DNA of 46,778 nucleotides from Vulcanimicrobiota bacterium. GTDB taxonomy: Bacteria > Vulcanimicrobiota > Vulcanimicrobiia > Vulcanimicrobiales > Vulcanimicrobiaceae. Position numbers and translations under genes: made by a program. The notes under the pieces were generated by a model. It searched no databases, was not told the DNA's origin, and worked only from the letters and a program-made list of their open reading frames with translations. The DNA lies in the NCBI GenBank assembly GCA_003161435.1, contig PMOS01000038.1, positions 100,605 through 147,382 on the forward strand, written 5' to 3'. Positions 22,783-31,311 of the stretch are shown here, in pieces. Position 1 is the first letter of the stretch. Each line of letters starts with the position of its first letter.

Positions 22783-23346
22783 ATGCATATCAAACGGACC
22801 GTATCGAGCATTTTCGGGAAGGGTGAGGACGAGGAAGCGCCGGACGCGCTTACGCTTATCAAGAACGACCACCGCGAGGTCGACGAGCTCTTCGCGAAAG
22901 CGCTGGACGAAGAGACGCCGTCCGCGCAGCGCCGCAGCGTCGTCGCGAAGATCGTCCAGGCGCTGACCGTTCACGCGCAGATGGAAGAGGCGATCTTCTA
23001 TCCTGCGCTGCGCAAGGCCGGCGGCAAGGACGAGCGCGACAGCGTTCTCGAGGCGGCTGAGGAGCACGGCGTCGTCAAGGACCTCATCGCGAAGATCGTT
23101 GCGATCCGCGGGCGCGACGAGACGCTCAACGCGAAGGTCACCGTGCTCAAAGAACTCGTGACCCACCACGTGAAGGAAGAAGAGTCGGAGATCTTCGACG
23201 AGGCAAAGCATGCACTCGGCCAAGACCGGCTGAAGCCGCTGGGCGCCGAGATGCAGCGCTTCAAAGAGCGCGCAATGCGTCGCAAAGCCGGCCCGAACAC
23301 CGCGAGCGCGCCGCGTAAAGGTGCGGCGAAAAAGAGTACCGGCTAA
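22783..23346 (+). CDS. Hemerythrin HHE-domain protein
   Basis: This 187-aa cytoplasmic protein has a hemerythrin-like four-helix bundle that should bind a non-haem di-iron centre. Iron ligands are suggested by LIKNDHREVDELF (first His), VHAQMEEAIFYPAL written in the sequence as LTVHAQMEEAIF (His, Glu), EEHGVVKDLI (His) and LVTHHVKEEESEIF (His, Glu). The C-terminal tail (about 155-187) is basic and rich in Lys, Arg and Ala, and could be disordered. Such proteins often act in oxygen, nitric oxide or oxidative stress responses, which fits the sigma-B-like promoter. The 3' end overlaps the convergent acyl-CoA dehydrogenase by four bases. Confidence 0.92.
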   Translation: MHIKRTVSSIFGKGEDEEAPDALTLIKNDHREVDELFAKALDEETPSAQRRSVVAKIVQALTVHAQMEEAIFYPALRKAGGKDERDSVLEAAEEHGVVKDLIAKIVAIRGRDETLNAKVTVLKELVTHHVKEEESEIFDEAKHALGQDRLKPLGAEMQRFKERAMRRKAGPNTASAPRKGAAKKSTG

Positions 23347-24446
23347 GCGACCGTCGCGTTCGCCGGTATTTTTGCTTTGGTGTCCTGCGACGCGAGATAG
23401 CGTCCGAGATGATAGTCGGCGTCGCCGAGTAGACGTTCGACGATCGTCATCCGCTTGAAGTAGTGACCGACCTTGTACTCTTCGCTCATCCCGATCCCGC
23501 CGTGGAGCTGGATCGCGCTTTGGCCCACGAAGCGGCCGGATTTGGCGATCTGGACCTTGGCTGCCGAGACGCCGCGTGCGCGCGCAACCGGATCGTCGTG
23601 CTGCTCGTCGAGCGTCATCGCCGCGAGGAACGCCATCGAGCGCGCCAGCTCGACCTCGATGAACATCTCCGCCATACGATGCTGCAGCACTTGGAACGAC
23701 GAGATCGGGACGCCGAACTGCTGGCGCTGCTTGGTGTACTGGACCGTCGCCTCGAGCATCAGCGCCATCAACCCGAGCCCTTCGGCGCAGAGTGCGGCGG
23801 TCGCGTGGTCGAGCGCGAGCCCGAGCAGCGAAAGGCCCTCGCCGAACTCACCGATCATCGCCGAACCGTCGACGCGCACGCCGTCGAGACGCACGTCGCC
23901 GGCGTCGTGACCGTCCTCGGTCGCGTACGGCACGAGCTCGAGGTTCTCCGCGCCCGCAGGCAGCGCGAACAGCGATACCTCGTCGCCGGTCCGCGCCGAG
24001 ACGATGATCGTGGTCGCGGTCGCGGCATCCAGCACGCGGACCTTCGCACCACGCAGCACGTAGCTGTCGCCGTCGCGCACCGCGGTCGTCGCGACGAGCG
24101 ACGGATCGTAGCGCGAATGTGGCTCCTCGTACGCGACGGTGTAGCGCGCCTCGCCCTCGACCAACGAGCCGAGCAGGTCATCACGCTTGGCGGCGCGCAG
24201 CAGCGTGCCGGCCAACACGACCTGTGAGAGATACGGTGAAACCACCAAACCTCGGCCGAACTGCTCCATGAGGATCAGCGTCTCGAGCGGTCCGCCGAAG
24301 CCGCCCAGCTCGTCGGGTGCGCCGATCGCGAGCCAACCCAGCTCGGCGAACTGCGGCCACTTCTCCGTGCCGGCGTGCTCGCCCGCAGCGTAGCGCGCGA
24401 CGCTGTCTTTGATCAGCAGCTGCTCGGGTGTCAACGTGAAATCCAT
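23343..24446 (-). CDS. Acyl-CoA dehydrogenase, small/partner subunit type
   Basis: This FAD-dependent acyl-CoA dehydrogenase (367 aa) introduces the first double bond of beta-oxidation. The helical N-terminal domain (about 1-110), middle beta-domain (about 115-205) and C-terminal helical domain are all present. The C-terminal part carries YTKQRQQFGVPISSFQVLQHRMAEM and AIQLHGGIGMSEEY, both family hallmarks. The sequence resembles the less conserved partner in paired dehydrogenases, such as the pimeloyl-CoA dehydrogenase small subunit type. The partner is encoded directly upstream at 24453-25589, with six bases between the two, so a heteromeric enzyme is plausible. The natural substrate is not known; pimeloyl-like, steroid or cyclic acyl-CoA esters are options. 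Confidence 0.9.
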   Translation of the reverse strand: MDFTLTPEQLLIKDSVARYAAGEHAGTEKWPQFAELGWLAIGAPDELGGFGGPLETLILMEQFGRGLVVSPYLSQVVLAGTLLRAAKRDDLLGSLVEGEARYTVAYEEPHSRYDPSLVATTAVRDGDSYVLRGAKVRVLDAATATTIIVSARTGDEVSLFALPAGAENLELVPYATEDGHDAGDVRLDGVRVDGSAMIGEFGEGLSLLGLALDHATAALCAEGLGLMALMLEATVQYTKQRQQFGVPISSFQVLQHRMAEMFIEVELARSMAFLAAMTLDEQHDDPVARARGVSAAKVQIAKSGRFVGQSAIQLHGGIGMSEEYKVGHYFKRMTIVERLLGDADYHLGRYLASQDTKAKIPANATVA

Positions 24447-24452
24447 GTCGCG

Positions 24453-25589
24453 TCAGACCTTCAGGATGCGCTTGGCAATGATGTTCTTCTGGATCTCGTT
24501 GGAGCCGGCGTAGATCGACGTCTTGCGATAGTTGAAATACTTCGGCGCGAGATGGCGTTCGGCGTACGGCCCGAGCGCGTCGAGCGCGAGCTCGCTGATC
24601 GCCTGCTGGATCTCCGTTCCCTTGATCTTGAGGATCGACGACTCGGGTCCGGGGCGCTTCCCCGCCGATTCGGCCGCCAGCGTGCGCAGCTCGGTGAACG
24701 CGAGCGCTTCGAGCTCGATCTCGACCTGCGCGATCTTTTCATTCAACCGCTGGTCGTCGATCGACTCGCGCTCGAGCAACTCGTGCAGCGTCTCGAGCTG
24801 CTGGCGGCAGCCGGCGATCCCCGCCGTCCCGGTGCGCTCGTGCTCGAGCAAGAACTTGGCGTAGGTCCAGCCCGCGCCTTCGTCGCCGACCCGGTTCTCG
24901 ACCGGCACCTCGACATTCTCGAGGTAAACCTCGTTGATCTCTTTGCCGCCGTCGATCGTCTCGATCGGCCGCACCGTCACGCCCGGGCTGCGCATGTCGA
25001 CGAGGATGAACGAGATCCCCTCTTGTTTCTTCGCCGCCGGATCGGTGCGCGCGAGCACGAAGATCCAGTCGGCCCACTGCGCGGCGGTGATCCACGTCTT
25101 CGTGCCGTTCACCACGTACACGTCACGCCCACTGTCATCCTGAGCTTGTCGAAGGACGGCGCGCGTCGACAGCGACGCGAGATCGGAACCGGCGCCCGGC
25201 TCGGAGTAGCCCTGGCACCAGAACTCTTCGCCGCTGTGGATCTTGGGCAGGTAGCGCGCGCGCTGCGCGTCGTTGCCAAACTCGATGATGACCGGCGCGA
25301 CCATGTTGAGCCCGAACGGCAAGAGCCGCGGCGCCCAGCCGTAGGCGAACTCCTCGTAGAAGATGTGCCGCTGGACCGGTGTCCAATCGGTTCCCCCGAG
25401 CTCGACCGGCCAGCCCGGCGCAACCCACCCGCGCTCGTGGAGAATCCGATGCCAACGGAAATAGTCGTCCTTCACGAGGTGATCGCCGGCTTGCACTTTG
25501 CGCCGGATGTCCTCGGGCAGCTGGGTCGCGATGAACTCGCGAACCTCGTCGCGGAATGCTCGCTCTTGAGTGCTGAACGCTAGATCCAT
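24453..25589 (-). CDS. Acyl-CoA dehydrogenase, large/catalytic subunit type
   Basis: This second acyl-CoA dehydrogenase (378 aa) is immediately upstream of the first. Hallmarks are GWVAPGWPVELGG, WCQGYSEPGAGSDLASL (flavin contact), VNGTKTWITAAQWADW, and the C-terminal IYAGSNEIQKNIIAKRIL. Within the middle domain, residues AVLRQAQDDS just after SLSTR are encoded by a copy of the dispersed repeat at 25134-25157. The repeat inserts in frame before the conserved DVYVVNGTK strand, so it seems tolerated in a surface turn. The ATG at 25589 has AAGG upstream. Divergent transcription with the SDR gene at 25635 leaves 45 bases for both promoters. The enzyme probably acts with the 23343-24446 protein. 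Confidence 0.93.
   Translation of the reverse strand: MDLAFSTQERAFRDEVREFIATQLPEDIRRKVQAGDHLVKDDYFRWHRILHERGWVAPGWPVELGGTDWTPVQRHIFYEEFAYGWAPRLLPFGLNMVAPVIIEFGNDAQRARYLPKIHSGEEFWCQGYSEPGAGSDLASLSTRAVLRQAQDDSGRDVYVVNGTKTWITAAQWADWIFVLARTDPAAKKQEGISFILVDMRSPGVTVRPIETIDGGKEINEVYLENVEVPVENRVGDEGAGWTYAKFLLEHERTGTAGIAGCRQQLETLHELLERESIDDQRLNEKIAQVEIELEALAFTELRTLAAESAGKRPGPESSILKIKGTEIQQAISELALDALGPYAERHLAPKYFNYRKTSIYAGSNEIQKNIIAKRILKV
25134..25157. repeat. Dispersed repeat, copy 3, inside an acyl-CoA dehydrogenase gene
   Basis: GTCATCCTGAGCTTGTCGAA followed by GGAC matches the core of the other two copies. It lies in frame within the gene at 24453-25589 and encodes the VLRQAQDDS-like stretch that interrupts the expected family sequence. 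Confidence 0.85.
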
Positions 25590-25634
25590 CGGTTACCTTC
25601 GACTTCTCGGAAAGAAAGAAACGGGGAACGACAC

Positions 25635-26402
25635 GTGCTGTTCGATATGACGGACAAAGTCGCAGTGATCACCGGCTCGACGCGCGGGATCGGACGCGCG
25701 ATCGCCGAGCGGATGGCCGAGATGGGCGCGAAGGTCGTCATCTCCAGCCGCAAGGTGGAGGCATGCGACGAGGTGGCCGGCATGATCGTCGCGCGCGGCG
25801 GGAAAGCGATCGCGCACGCGGCGAGCATCTCGGACCGCGCGGCGCTGCAAGGATTGGTCGACCACACGGTCGCCGAGTGGGGCCGCATCGACGTTCTGGT
25901 GTGCAACGCCGCGGTCAATCCGTACTTCGGCCCGCTGCTGAACATCACCGACGAAGCGTTCGACAAGATCATGGCCAGCAACGTGCGCTCCAACGTGTGG
26001 CTGTGCCAAATGGTGATCCCGGGGATGGCGGAGCGAAACGACGGTTCGGTGATCGTGATCTCGAGCATCGCCGGGCTCAAGGGGAACCTGAGCTTGGGCG
26101 CTTACGGCATCTCGAAGGCCGCCGACTTCCAGCTGGTTCGCAACTTGGCCGTCGAGTGGGGGCCGCGCAACGTTCGCGTCAACGCGATCGCCCCGGCGAT
26201 CATCCGCACCGACTTCGCGCGCAAGCTGTGGGAAGACCCGGAGATCTATGCCAAGGCCGTCCACGGCTACCCGCTGCGCCGCATCGGCGAACCCGACGAA
26301 GTCGCCGGAGCCGCGATCTTCTTGGCCTCGCGCGCAGGCGCGTTCGTCACCGGACAGGTCATTACCGTCGACGGCGGCACGACCATCGGCGGCGCCGAAT
26401 AG
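25635..26402 (+). CDS. Short-chain dehydrogenase/reductase
   Basis: This classical SDR of 255 aa should be an NAD(P)-dependent dehydrogenase. It shows the cofactor motif TGSTRGIGRAIAERMAEMGA, NAAVNPYFGP, the catalytic Ser in VIVISSIAG, and YGISKAADF, where the Tyr and Lys of YxxxK are present. The PRNVRVNAIAPAIIRTDF segment and a C-terminal GQVITVDGG are typical. It may act as a 3-hydroxyacyl-CoA or 3-oxoacyl dehydrogenase in the surrounding acyl-CoA pathway. The GTG at 25635 has GGGGAA upstream; an ATG four codons later is possible. It is divergent from the acyl-CoA dehydrogenase pair and convergent with the thiolase. Confidence 0.93.
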   Translation: MLFDMTDKVAVITGSTRGIGRAIAERMAEMGAKVVISSRKVEACDEVAGMIVARGGKAIAHAASISDRAALQGLVDHTVAEWGRIDVLVCNAAVNPYFGPLLNITDEAFDKIMASNVRSNVWLCQMVIPGMAERNDGSVIVISSIAGLKGNLSLGAYGISKAADFQLVRNLAVEWGPRNVRVNAIAPAIIRTDFARKLWEDPEIYAKAVHGYPLRRIGEPDEVAGAAIFLASRAGAFVTGQVITVDGGTTIGGAE

Positions 26403-26410
26403 ACGCGACA

Positions 26411-27592
26411 CTACGCGACTTCGAAGAGGGCGGCGGCGCCTTGGCCGCCGCCGATGCACATCGTCACCACGACGCGCTTCGCGCCGCGGCGTTTGCCCTC
26501 GATGAGCGCGTGGCCGGCCATGCGCGCGCCGCTCATCCCGTACGGGTGGCCGATCGCGATCGAGCCGCCGTCGACATTGTAGCGTTCGAGCGGGATGCCC
26601 AACCGCTCGCGACAGTAGATCGCCTGTACGGCGAACGCTTCGTTGAGCTCCCAGAGGTCGATGTCGTCGATCGTCAGGCCGTGGCGTTCGAGCAGCTTGG
26701 GGATCGCGAAGACGGGACCGATCCCCATCTCGTCGGGCTCGCAGCCGACGGTGACCATCCCGCGATAATAACCCAGCGGCGTAATGTTGCGCTGCTCGGC
26801 CAGCTTCGCGTCCATCACCACGCAGGCTGACGCGCCGTCGGAGAGCTGGCTGGCGTTCCCGGCGGTGATCGTCTTGCCCGGACCACGCACCGGCTGCAGC
26901 TTCGCGAGGTCCGCGGCGGTCGTCTGCGGACGGTTTCCCTCGTCCTTGGTCAGCATCACATCTTCGTAGGACACGGCACCGGATTCTTTGTCGACGTTCG
27001 CCTTGCGCGCCGCAAGCGGGACGATCTCCGCGTCGAGCCGCCCTTCTTGCTGTGCGGCGGCGATGCGGTGCTGGCTGAGCAGCGCGTACTCGTCCTGCCG
27101 TTCGCGGCTGACGCCGTAGCGTTCGGCGACGACCTCGGCGGTGTCGATCATCGGCATGTAGAGCTCGGGCTTGTTCTCGAGCGTCCACTCGTCGAGCGCG
27201 CGGTGCTTGTTCATGAAGTTCTGCACGAGGCTGATCGATTCGACGCCGCCCGCCACAATGGCCGGAACCCCGTCGACGACGACGCGCTGCGCCGCCAAGC
27301 TGATCGCCTGCAGCCCCGAGCTGCAGAACCGGTTGATCGTCGTACCGCCGGTTGTGATCGGCAACCCGGCACGATACGCGGCGACTCGCGCGATGTTGCC
27401 GCCGGTCGCGCCTTCCGGATCGGCGCAGCCGAGGATGACGTCCTCGATCTCGTTGGGCTCCAGTCCGGCACGCTCGACGGCGCATTGGATGACGTGGCTC
27501 GCCAGCGCTGCGCCGTGCGTGTCGTTGAAAGCGCCGCGGAACGCTTTGCCGATCGGCGTGCGCGCCGTCGAGACGATGACGGCTTCACGCAT
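26411..27592 (-). CDS. Thiolase (acetyl-CoA acyltransferase)
   Basis: This 393-aa thiolase cleaves 3-oxoacyl-CoA to acetyl-CoA and a shortened acyl-CoA in the last step of beta-oxidation. The nucleophilic Cys is in [12 protein letters not shown] (about residue 91), the His in [16 protein letters not shown], and the second Cys in [10 protein letters not shown]. The N-terminus [18 protein letters not shown] is standard for the family and fixes the ATG at 27592. The frame is open further upstream, but only as a shadow of the neighbouring gene. It overlaps the end of the upstream multifunctional enzyme by eight bases, so the two genes form an operon. Direction (degradative, not biosynthetic) is inferred from these neighbours. 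Confidence 0.94.
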   Translation of the reverse strand: MREAVIVSTARTPIGKAFRGAFNDTHGAALASHVIQCAVERAGLEPNEIEDVILGCADPEGATGGNIARVAAYRAGLPITTGGTTINRFCSSGLQAISLAAQRVVVDGVPAIVAGGVESISLVQNFMNKHRALDEWTLENKPELYMPMIDTAEVVAERYGVSRERQDEYALLSQHRIAAAQQEGRLDAEIVPLAARKANVDKESGAVSYEDVMLTKDEGNRPQTTAADLAKLQPVRGPGKTITAGNASQLSDGASACVVMDAKLAEQRNITPLGYYRGMVTVGCEPDEMGIGPVFAIPKLLERHGLTIDDIDLWELNEAFAVQAIYCRERLGIPLERYNVDGGSIAIGHPYGMSGARMAGHALIEGKRRGAKRVVVTMCIGGGQGAAALFEVA

Positions 27593-29678
27593 TGGCCGTG
27601 CTCCGCGCCTTCCAGGCTCCAAACGTGCCACCGCCACCGGTTTGGGCGAGCTCGACGAGCAGCGCAGCCGGCGTCCAGTTCGAACCGTGCACGCGCTCGA
27701 ACTCGCGCATGTCGTCGACGATCGTCGCAATGCCGATCGAGTCTGCCCAGCGCAGCGGTCCGCCGCGCCACACCGGAAAACCATACCCGTAGATCCAGAC
27801 GACGTCGACGTCACCCGGGCGAGCGGCGATCCCCTCGTCGAGCTCCTTCGCCGCCTCGTTCACCAGCGGGTACAGACAGCGCTTGAGGATCTCGTCGTCG
27901 GAGACCGTGCGCCGCGCGATGCCGTCCTCGCGCGCGATGCGCTCGGTGATCTCGTCGACCATCGGATCGGGGATCGGCGTGCGGTTCCCGGGTTCGTAGC
28001 GGTAGTAACCGGCGCCGGTCTTCTGCCCGAAGCGCCCGAGCTCGCACAGCGCGTCCGCGACGCGAGAATAGCGTCCGACCGGTGGTGAGATTGCGTTCTT
28101 GCCCTTACGGATGCGCCAGCCGACGTCGAGCCCGGCGAGATCGCCGGTCGCGAACGGGCCCATCGCGAAGCCGAAGTCCTTGATGACGCGGTCGATCTGC
28201 TGCGGCGGCGCACCTTCCTCCATCAAGAAGGCGGCCTCTCGAAAATACTGGTGCAGCATCCGATTGCCGATGAAACCGTCGCAGTTGCCCGCGACGACGC
28301 CGACTTTACCGACCTGCTTGGCGAAGGCGAGCGCGCGCGCGATCGCCTCGGGCGAGCTTCGGGCGCCGCGCACGATCTCGAGCAGGCGCATCACGTTTGC
28401 CGGGCTGAAGAAGTGCAGGCCGACGACGTCCTGCGGGCGCGAAGTGACCGCCGCGATCGCGTCGATGTCGAGCGTCGACGTGTTGCTGGCGAGCATCGTG
28501 CCCGGCTTCGCGATGCGGTCGAGCTGGCGGAAGACGTCCTTCTTGATCTCCATCTCCTCGAAGACCGCTTCGATCACCAGGTCGACGTCGGCCGCCGCGT
28601 CGAGCGAGGTCGCGTAGGAGATGCGGCCGAGCCGCGCGTTCATTTCCGCCTCGGTGAGGCGCCCCTTCTTCATGGTCGCCGCGTAGTTGCCGCTCATGAT
28701 CGCCTTGGCGCGCTCGAGCAGCTCGGGCTTCAGATCGACGACCGTCACCGCTATTCCGGCGTTGGCGCAGGCCATTGCGATCCCGCCGCCCATCGTGCCG
28801 CTGCCGATGATCGTTGCGGTGCGCACGGTGAACGGCCCGGCCGGCGCGCCGTCGGGCGGTTTCGCGGCTTCGCGCTCGGCGAAGAAGATGTGCAGCCGCG
28901 CCTTGGACTGTTCCGAGCCGAGCAGCTCGACGAAGCGGTCGCGCTCGCGCGCGAGTCCCTCGGCGAACGGCAGCGTCGTCGCTTCTTCGACGCAGTCGAT
29001 CGCGCGCTGTTCGGCCAAGCCGCCGCGCTCCGCCGGCTGCGCGCGCTCGCGTGCGGCCGCTAACGCCGCGGCATCGTGCTGCGGCGCCATCTCGCTGATG
29101 CGCCGGCGCGCTTTTCCCGCAAGCGTGCGCGCGAACGCGATCGCCGCCTCGAGGACGTCAGCGCTCGCGATCTCGTCGACCAGCCCGAGCGCCTTGGCTC
29201 GTATGCCGTCGACCGGATCGCCGCCCAGGATCATGGCGAGTGATTCTTTGATGCCGATCAACCGCGGCGCGCGCTGCGTTCCGCCGGCGCCCGGCAACAA
29301 CCCGCGCTTGATCTCGGGGAACGCCATTCGCGCGCCGGGCGACGCGATGCGATAGTCGCAGCCGAGTGCGACCTCCAAGCCGCCGCCCAGCACGTTGCCT
29401 TCGAGAGCGGCGACGATGGGCTTGGTCGACGTCTCGAGCGCTTCGATGAAGTCGCGCGTGTTCGGGCGCGGCGGCGGGACCACGCCGAAACCGCGCATGT
29501 CGGCGCCGCCGCTGAACGTCCCGTTCGCGCCGTGCAACACGACCGCCGTCACCGCCGGATCGCTCTGCGCAATCGTCAGCGCCGCGAGCAACGGCGCAAT
29601 CGAGGTCGCCCCGAGCGCGTTGACCGGCGGGTAGTCGATCGTAATGACTGCGACGCCGTCGCGGGCTGCTGTCGACAC
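27585..29678 (-). CDS. Fused enoyl-CoA hydratase / 3-hydroxyacyl-CoA dehydrogenase
   Basis: This 697-aa multifunctional beta-oxidation enzyme carries steps 2 and 3. Residues 1 to about 190 are a crotonase domain with the oxyanion-hole loops GTFSGGADM and [19 protein letters not shown]. From about 285 the NAD-binding 3-hydroxyacyl-CoA dehydrogenase starts with [21 protein letters not shown], followed by [27 protein letters not shown] and [12 protein letters not shown]. The two C-terminal dehydrogenase domains finish near the end. The hydratase-first order is as in FadJ/FadB and peroxisomal MFE enzymes. The GTG at 29678 was chosen because GGAG precedes it and it gives the family N-terminus; an ATG at 29744 would add 22 residues. 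It forms an operon with the thiolase. Confidence 0.93.
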   Translation of the reverse strand: MSTAARDGVAVITIDYPPVNALGATSIAPLLAALTIAQSDPAVTAVVLHGANGTFSGGADMRGFGVVPPPRPNTRDFIEALETSTKPIVAALEGNVLGGGLEVALGCDYRIASPGARMAFPEIKRGLLPGAGGTQRAPRLIGIKESLAMILGGDPVDGIRAKALGLVDEIASADVLEAAIAFARTLAGKARRRISEMAPQHDAAALAAARERAQPAERGGLAEQRAIDCVEEATTLPFAEGLARERDRFVELLGSEQSKARLHIFFAEREAAKPPDGAPAGPFTVRTATIIGSGTMGGGIAMACANAGIAVTVVDLKPELLERAKAIMSGNYAATMKKGRLTEAEMNARLGRISYATSLDAAADVDLVIEAVFEEMEIKKDVFRQLDRIAKPGTMLASNTSTLDIDAIAAVTSRPQDVVGLHFFSPANVMRLLEIVRGARSSPEAIARALAFAKQVGKVGVVAGNCDGFIGNRMLHQYFREAAFLMEEGAPPQQIDRVIKDFGFAMGPFATGDLAGLDVGWRIRKGKNAISPPVGRYSRVADALCELGRFGQKTGAGYYRYEPGNRTPIPDPMVDEITERIAREDGIARRTVSDDEILKRCLYPLVNEAAKELDEGIAARPGDVDVVWIYGYGFPVWRGGPLRWADSIGIATIVDDMREFERVHGSNWTPAALLVELAQTGGGGTFGAWKARSTANA

Positions 29679-29742
29679 TGCGCGTCTCCAACGGAATTGG
29701 TGTAAAACCGACCTTCGCGCGGCCCGGAAACGGTCCCTCGTC

Positions 29743-31092
29743 ATGAGACAAACCCGTGTTCCGGATGGCGATTTGACAGGCGGGCGGCTCCGGTGCTACG
29801 TCTTGCGTCACCGCTCGCACACGAGGTTCGTCGCCGTCGAACAGCCCGCCCGCACTACCGACCTGCGCTCGCTCGCGACGCCGCCCTACGAACCCGCGCT
29901 GCCGGTTCCGCCTTGGGCGAGCGGCCTGTTCGGCGGCGAGGCGGCGCTCGGCTCACCGGCGTTCGCGGCGCGCGATGCGCGCGATCTCACGCCGTCCGTG
30001 GTCCGAACCCCGCCCGACCCGATTCCCGGCCGCCGTGCGATCGGGTCGCTCGGACCGGCCCAGCGTTTCGTCGTGCGCATCCCCGACCGCTGGAACGGGC
30101 GCCTGGTCGTCGCCGGTACCCCCGCGCAGCGCTCCGAGTTCGCCTGCGATCGGCTGTTCGGCGACCCGCTGCTCGCCCGCGGCTATGCTTACGCGGCGAG
30201 CAACAAGGGCGAGGGCGACGGCGGGCTGCTGCTGGAGCCCGGCCGGCGCATTGCCATCGAAGGAGTCGAGCTGCCCCGGCTCCTGCTGCCCGACGGGCGC
30301 GGCGTCTCGTTTTGGTTTCACGCGCCGGGCCACCGCATGGAGCGCTGGCGCGACGACTTCGTCGCGATCACCGAGCGCGCACGCGAGCTCATCGTCGCAG
30401 CGTGCGGCCGCGAGCCCGAAGCGACGTACGCGGTCGGGCTTTCGAACGGCGGCTACCAAGTGCGCCGAGCGATCGAGTCGAGCGACCTCTTCGACGGCGC
30501 GCTGACCTGGAACGCCGTGCTCTGGACGCCGCAGCACAACCTGTTGGTCCTGGCCGAGGCGATCGACGCGCTCCAGCGCGGCGATATGGCGCGGATCGAA
30601 GCGCTCGGCTTTCCGCCCGACGTGCGCGGCGTCGACGGCGACACGCTGTACCGCAAGAACGAACGGTACTACTGGTACGTCACGGCATGGCTGCACGCGA
30701 TGCATCTCGATCCCGACACGTCGATCGCCTACGGCGACGTGAGCGACACCGCGCCCACTGAATCGTGGAACGGTCGAATCGCCTCTTGGCGGCCCTCGGC
30801 GTTGGTGCGCGAACGCATCGCGGGCTTTGCGAACACCGGACAGATTCGGTGCAAGCTGTTCGACCTCGCCTCCGAGTACGATCACCTGATCCCGCCGAAG
30901 CTGCACTTTGCAGCGTACGCCGACCTCATCGACGCCGCCGGCAAGCGGGAACTCTACCGCGGCGAATTGATCCCCAGCGCGCAACACGTCGACCCGTGGT
31001 CCGAAGATCCGAACTACCCGCACATGCGGCTCGGCTACCCGCGCGTGATGGCCGCCTTCGACGAACTCATCAGGTGGGTCGAGCGCTCATAG
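29743..31092 (+). CDS. Alpha/beta hydrolase, tannase/esterase-like
   Basis: This is a 449-aa serine hydrolase with a probable nucleophile in YAVGLSNGGYQVRRAIE (GLSNG in place of the common GxSxG spelling) and a late DPWSEDPNYPHMRLGYP region that may hold the His. A phrase typical of large secreted esterases, RIPDRWNGRLVVAG, precedes the nucleophile. This resembles tannase/feruloyl-esterase-like or 3-hydroxybutyrate-oligomer hydrolase-like proteins, but I could not settle the family. No signal peptide is visible with the ATG at 29743, so it may be cytoplasmic. It is divergent from the beta-oxidation enzyme with 64 bases between starts, so it could provide acyl substrates for the pathway. Confidence 0.72.
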   Translation: MRQTRVPDGDLTGGRLRCYVLRHRSHTRFVAVEQPARTTDLRSLATPPYEPALPVPPWASGLFGGEAALGSPAFAARDARDLTPSVVRTPPDPIPGRRAIGSLGPAQRFVVRIPDRWNGRLVVAGTPAQRSEFACDRLFGDPLLARGYAYAASNKGEGDGGLLLEPGRRIAIEGVELPRLLLPDGRGVSFWFHAPGHRMERWRDDFVAITERARELIVAACGREPEATYAVGLSNGGYQVRRAIESSDLFDGALTWNAVLWTPQHNLLVLAEAIDALQRGDMARIEALGFPPDVRGVDGDTLYRKNERYYWYVTAWLHAMHLDPDTSIAYGDVSDTAPTESWNGRIASWRPSALVRERIAGFANTGQIRCKLFDLASEYDHLIPPKLHFAAYADLIDAAGKRELYRGELIPSAQHVDPWSEDPNYPHMRLGYPRVMAAFDELIRWVERS

Positions 31093-31226
31093 CCAGGCGC
31101 TTTAGGTGCATTTGCGAACGGCTGCAATTATCGTAGCGACTTGACCGCGCCCTACGCCGCAAATCGATGTCACCCTAGACATGGCGCTGAGAGCAGGATT
31201 GAACGACATGCGCTGTTCGCCGCGCT

Positions 31227-31246
31227 GGTCTAGCAGCTACTAGACC
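31227..31246. repeat. Inverted repeat in the 31093-31311 intergenic region
   Basis: GGTCTAG, six bases, then CTAGACC form perfect 7-bp arms. It lies between two convergent genes and has no T-run, so it is not a typical terminator. It could be a protein-binding site. The rest of this 219-base gap holds no ORF or promoter I can support. Confidence 0.4.
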
Positions 31247-31311
31247 TGCGGCGTTCTCGCAGCTATCCTTCGGACACCGCTTCGATCCCGAAAGGGAGAA
31301 ATTGGGCCCCG

